Part shown: piece by piece, positions 4,452 to 6,939 of the stretch
Layout: every line of letters starts with the position of its first letter
Numbering within the stretch: position 1 is the stretch's first letter
From: Bacilli bacterium
GTDB taxonomy: Bacteria; Bacillota_I; Bacilli_A; ML615J-28; CAG-313
Reading direction: 5' to 3'
Assembly: GCA_900770645.1 (NCBI GenBank)
Contig: CAAGKY010000195.1
Span: forward strand, 1-6,939
DNA: 6,939 bases
The notes under the pieces: generated by a model
The model's input: the letters and a program-made list of their open reading frames with translations, nothing else
The model's database searches: none
What the model was told of the DNA's origin: nothing
Translations under genes and position numbers: made by a program

Positions 4452-6347
4452 CTAATTATTCCAAGTTACATTATTTGATTGTTTATTTTTTATTTTTATA
4501 TATAAGTCACCACTATTACCTGCTGAATAGTCATTAATAGTATAATTTGAATTCGCTTCAATAGTTGTTGCATTATATGATGTTTCATTTGATTTTTTAT
4601 AATATAATATTGCGTCATCTGAATTTGGATTATTTACAACAATATTTGCCCCTGATGTTGTGGTTGTCGGGTCACTCAATGCAACAGAATTATTTTGCAT
4701 AACACTAACTAAACCTATACCGTCACTTCCTGATATTGATATAGGTATAAATCGCATTTTAGAGCATAAAGTAATTTCTTCTTCAACTACACTTTTCTTT
4801 TGGTGAAATTCATCTTTATAAACCCAATAAATAGGATTATCGTTTTTGTCATAACCTACAAAACCTACTTGATTATTCATCATAATATAAGAGCCGTCTT
4901 GACCGAACATTTTTAATCCTGTTTGGTCTAGGCTTGCTATTAATGTATTTGCTTCATCATAAACCTCTAAAACTCCGTTTTGATTAAGATTTGAGCCTAA
5001 TTTTAAAGTTCCACCCTTAATTAAATTTGCAGTTAAATTAATTACATTGATTGCTTCCATATTTAAAACATTGTCAATCGTCCACGCACTTGTAAATGTT
5101 CCATTTATTCCTGAATTTGAAAAAGCAATACCGCCATTATTAATCATAATAACATTTGTTGCCTGCTCTTTTGGTAATGTATCAACTATAAGGATTTTAT
5201 CCCCCTCATAAATGACATAACTTGACCCTAAAGCGTTCCATATTTTATCTTGTGCAGTTTGTAATTCTTGGCTTAATATTGCCGTTAAACTATTTGTATT
5301 TTCGGCGATTGCGGTATTAGTTTGATTTGTTATTGTTATTAGTAAATTATTCAAATTTTGTTGAAAATTACCGAATTCCAACTGTGTATATTGTTCTAAC
5401 ACACAATCATAATCATAAGAAATTACATTTGTTAAAATATCTATATTTAATCTTTCATCAATAACTTCAATAATATCGCCAACATCTGATATTTTTTCAA
5501 CATTTGCTTTTAAAGTGTAGTTCACTTTAGGAATACAATTCGCATTTAAGTAATTACCTGCTTGTGTCATTAAATCATCTATTAATGCCTGCTTATATTC
5601 TGCTTCTGTTGAATAATCGTCCTCGTTTACATCATCTTGATTAAATGAAACCGTCTTTGTATAAGGGATTTCATATTGTGTATCACTAATTAAATAAATA
5701 TCTTGCGTTTCATCTAAAGCATTTAATAATATACCGTCTTTTCCAACAGGTAAAATTTTTGTTACAACATTGTCCCAATTATAACTTGCGGTAATATCCT
5801 GTAAATTTTTTTGATACCTAATTACTATCCCGTTATCTTGACCGATATTTTCCATTATTTTAATATTCCAATTATCTCTAATTAAATATCCACCCCAACG
5901 TTCTAAAATGGATTGTATGGCTTCATATAGCGATTTTCTAACGCAATATAGAGTATTTAATGAAGCAATATCGGATAAGGTTGTAAATGGGCTTGTAGTG
6001 TCTGTATTTGAATTAAAATAATCTAGTGCATAATTGCAATCTCTATTTTCAACCCTATTATCTACGATTAAATAATTTTTAGTGTCATAGAAAACGTGAT
6101 AAGCCTTTAATTTTATTTTGTTTTTAGTTTTATCAACGTTTGTAATTCTAAATGCTTGTTCGCCCTGCGGTGTATTTGCTACTATAATATTATTCGATAT
6201 TAAAAAATCAACATAAGTCAAAGGTGCTTCAACATCTATATAAAAATTTCCGTTTAATTGCTTATGAATTTTGGCTTTTGTGCATTGTAATACTACATCA
6301 CCATTTGACGTAAATATTGTATCATTTGCCCCAAAAACTTTAATCAT
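4452..6347 (-). CDS. Tail hub / minor structural protein (Tal-like) with fibre-like C-terminal half
   Basis: This 631-residue protein has an N-terminal hub region (about 1-330) typical of the phage minor structural or prophage tail endopeptidase family: KVFGANDTIFTSNGDVVLQC, then KLKAYHVFYDTKNYLI at about 79-94, LYEAIQSILERWGGYLIRDN at 139-158, and the closing QLEFGNFQQNL at about 322-332. A coiled coil (about 330-371) leads into a beta fibre (LTANLIKGGTLKLGSN at about 438-453, then DQTGLKMFGQDGSYIMM) and a small beta domain to the end. In siphophages this protein forms the tail-tip hub, closes the tail tube and anchors fibres. No endopeptidase or muramidase motif is evident in the extension, so lysin activity is not claimed. 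GGGGGTG lies before ATG 6347. The receptor-binding gene follows directly, as expected. Confidence 0.82.
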   Translation of the reverse strand: MIKVFGANDTIFTSNGDVVLQCTKAKIHKQLNGNFYIDVEAPLTYVDFLISNNIIVANTPQGEQAFRITNVDKTKNKIKLKAYHVFYDTKNYLIVDNRVENRDCNYALDYFNSNTDTTSPFTTLSDIASLNTLYCVRKSLYEAIQSILERWGGYLIRDNWNIKIMENIGQDNGIVIRYQKNLQDITASYNWDNVVTKILPVGKDGILLNALDETQDIYLISDTQYEIPYTKTVSFNQDDVNEDDYSTEAEYKQALIDDLMTQAGNYLNANCIPKVNYTLKANVEKISDVGDIIEVIDERLNIDILTNVISYDYDCVLEQYTQLEFGNFQQNLNNLLITITNQTNTAIAENTNSLTAILSQELQTAQDKIWNALGSSYVIYEGDKILIVDTLPKEQATNVIMINNGGIAFSNSGINGTFTSAWTIDNVLNMEAINVINLTANLIKGGTLKLGSNLNQNGVLEVYDEANTLIASLDQTGLKMFGQDGSYIMMNNQVGFVGYDKNDNPIYWVYKDEFHQKKSVVEEEITLCSKMRFIPISISGSDGIGLVSVMQNNSVALSDPTTTTSGANIVVNNPNSDDAILYYKKSNETSYNATTIEANSNYTINDYSAGNSGDLYIKIKNKQSNNVTWNN

Positions 6348-6359
6348 ACTAGCACCCCC

Positions 6360-6710
6360 TTATGATTGCGTTACTGTATCAGAAATAATTTCTAATGTTC
6401 TTATATCTAATGTTTCATAATTTGCACTTTGGTCTGCATAATCTAAATATATGGTTGCAGTTTGACTGCCACATTTCATATATTGAAATAAATAATCACC
6501 TTGTCCACCCTTACCTGCAATAAATCCCTCCCAATAATCTGTTTTATCTTGCCAATCTTGACCTGCCCAATTTGTATTATCCATTGAATAAACATCAGCA
6601 TAAATGATGAATGTTTCTTGTACTACAATTGCTTGAATTTTAACCCTATGTTTGAATGGTTTTTTTACTTCTTTAACAGTAAAAACTTTATTTCCGTTGA
6701 AATAACCCAT
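6360..6710 (-). CDS. Small phage tail-region protein, function unknown (116 aa)
   Basis: A 116-residue protein lies just upstream of the tail hub gene, with 12 bases between them that carry the hub's ribosome binding site. GGGGG lies 9 bases before its own ATG. It looks all-beta with many aromatics: KVFTVKEVKKPFKHRVKIQA, then IIYADVYSMDNTNWAGQDWQ, a glycine-rich loop (IAGKGGQGDYLFQYMKCGSQ) and a final strand (LDIRTLEIISDT). No signal peptide or membrane span is seen. The position among tail-tip genes suggests a structural or accessory tail protein, perhaps a small beta-sandwich that decorates or connects the tip. I do not recognise the family. The stop of the gene before it (TAA) overlaps its TAAAGGGGG ribosome binding site. 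Confidence 0.7.
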   Translation of the reverse strand: MGYFNGNKVFTVKEVKKPFKHRVKIQAIVVQETFIIYADVYSMDNTNWAGQDWQDKTDYWEGFIAGKGGQGDYLFQYMKCGSQTATIYLDYADQSANYETLDIRTLEIISDTVTQS

Positions 6711-6725
6711 TATTCCATTCCCCCT

Positions 6726-6939
6726 TTATGTTAATTTATAAATTACATTTATGCTTCTTGTTTGTGTTACCGTTATTGTTGAAGATGTATCATTTTCATA
6801 ATTAATTGATAATGAACTTACATAACCATTACTATTTACTGCCCTATAATCACTTACAGGGACAAATCCGTTTGATACTACTACATTAAATTGTACAATA
6901 TCATAAGCACCAATAGTAAATGTAACACTTAAAGTTGCA
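6726..6939 (-). CDS. C-terminal fragment of a phage structural protein
   Basis: This frame is open from the right edge to TAA at 6726-6728 and covers the last 70 residues of a gene that starts outside the window. It reads ATLSVTFTIGAYDIVQFNVV, then SNGFVPVSDYRAVNSNGYVS, and ends in TVTQTRSINVIYKLT. The alternation of polar and hydrophobic residues suggests an all-beta domain. It belongs to the late operon, since its stop overlaps the ribosome binding site of the 116-residue gene. Gene order (just before the tail hub) would allow a distal tail protein or a tail accessory or fibre protein, but the fragment does not resemble a distal tail C-terminus that I recognise. Confidence 0.68.
   Translation of the reverse strand, partial: ATLSVTFTIGAYDIVQFNVVVSNGFVPVSDYRAVNSNGYVSSLSINYENDTSSTITVTQTRSINVIYKLT

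Noticed and set aside
1..6939. CRISPR array, insertion sequence, diversity-generating retroelement, tRNA genes
   Set aside because: No regularly spaced repeats, no transposase or reverse transcriptase frame, no terminal inverted repeats and no tRNA cloverleaf with TTCGA-type arm were found by reading both strands.

Overview
The window is a piece of a low-GC, tailed-phage or prophage genome from a Gram-positive (Bacillota-like) host. This rests on the AT-rich coding with standard stop codons and in-frame TGG tryptophans, the very strong AGGGGG-type ribosome binding sites, a C-terminal fragment of a large serine recombinase of the Firmicutes type, and a siphophage tail-tip gene order. Whether it is an integrated prophage or a free or circular phage genome cannot be decided from this stretch.

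Layout from left to right. Positions 2-400 (+) hold the last ~132 residues of a large serine integrase. Positions 401-1057 have no convincing protein gene. The first part (about 443-770) is a GC-richer island, roughly 40-43% GC in the centre, against about 13-17% in the sampled flanks. An extended -10 promoter precedes it, it can fold into several consistent helices including a possible pseudoknot, and it ends in an intrinsic terminator followed by a second weak one. I read this as an unrecognised structured non-coding RNA of about 325 nt, and it is the most interesting object in the window. The second part (about 796-1057) is very AT-rich, with short repeats and a promoter.

Positions 1058-2274 (+) carry five very small genes (50-89 codons), each with a good ribosome binding site. 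One has a cysteine/histidine cluster; none has a function I can name. A broken reading frame lies between the second and third. A strong bidirectional terminator (2274-2297) separates this cassette from the convergent late operon.

Positions 2348-6939 (-) are the end of the phage late operon, read right to left: the C-terminus of an unidentified structural protein, a 116-residue small tail-region protein, a 631-residue tail hub/minor structural protein (Tal-like), a 579-residue DUF859-like tail fibre or receptor-binding protein, and a 113-residue single-membrane-span holin-like protein. These are tightly packed, with stops that overlap or nearly touch the next ribosome binding site, so they are probably one transcript. 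They build the tail tip that recognises and penetrates the cell. The five-gene (+) cassette and the RNA sit between the end of the late operon and the integrase, the usual place for phage accessory genes. No endolysin is visible after the holin-like gene.
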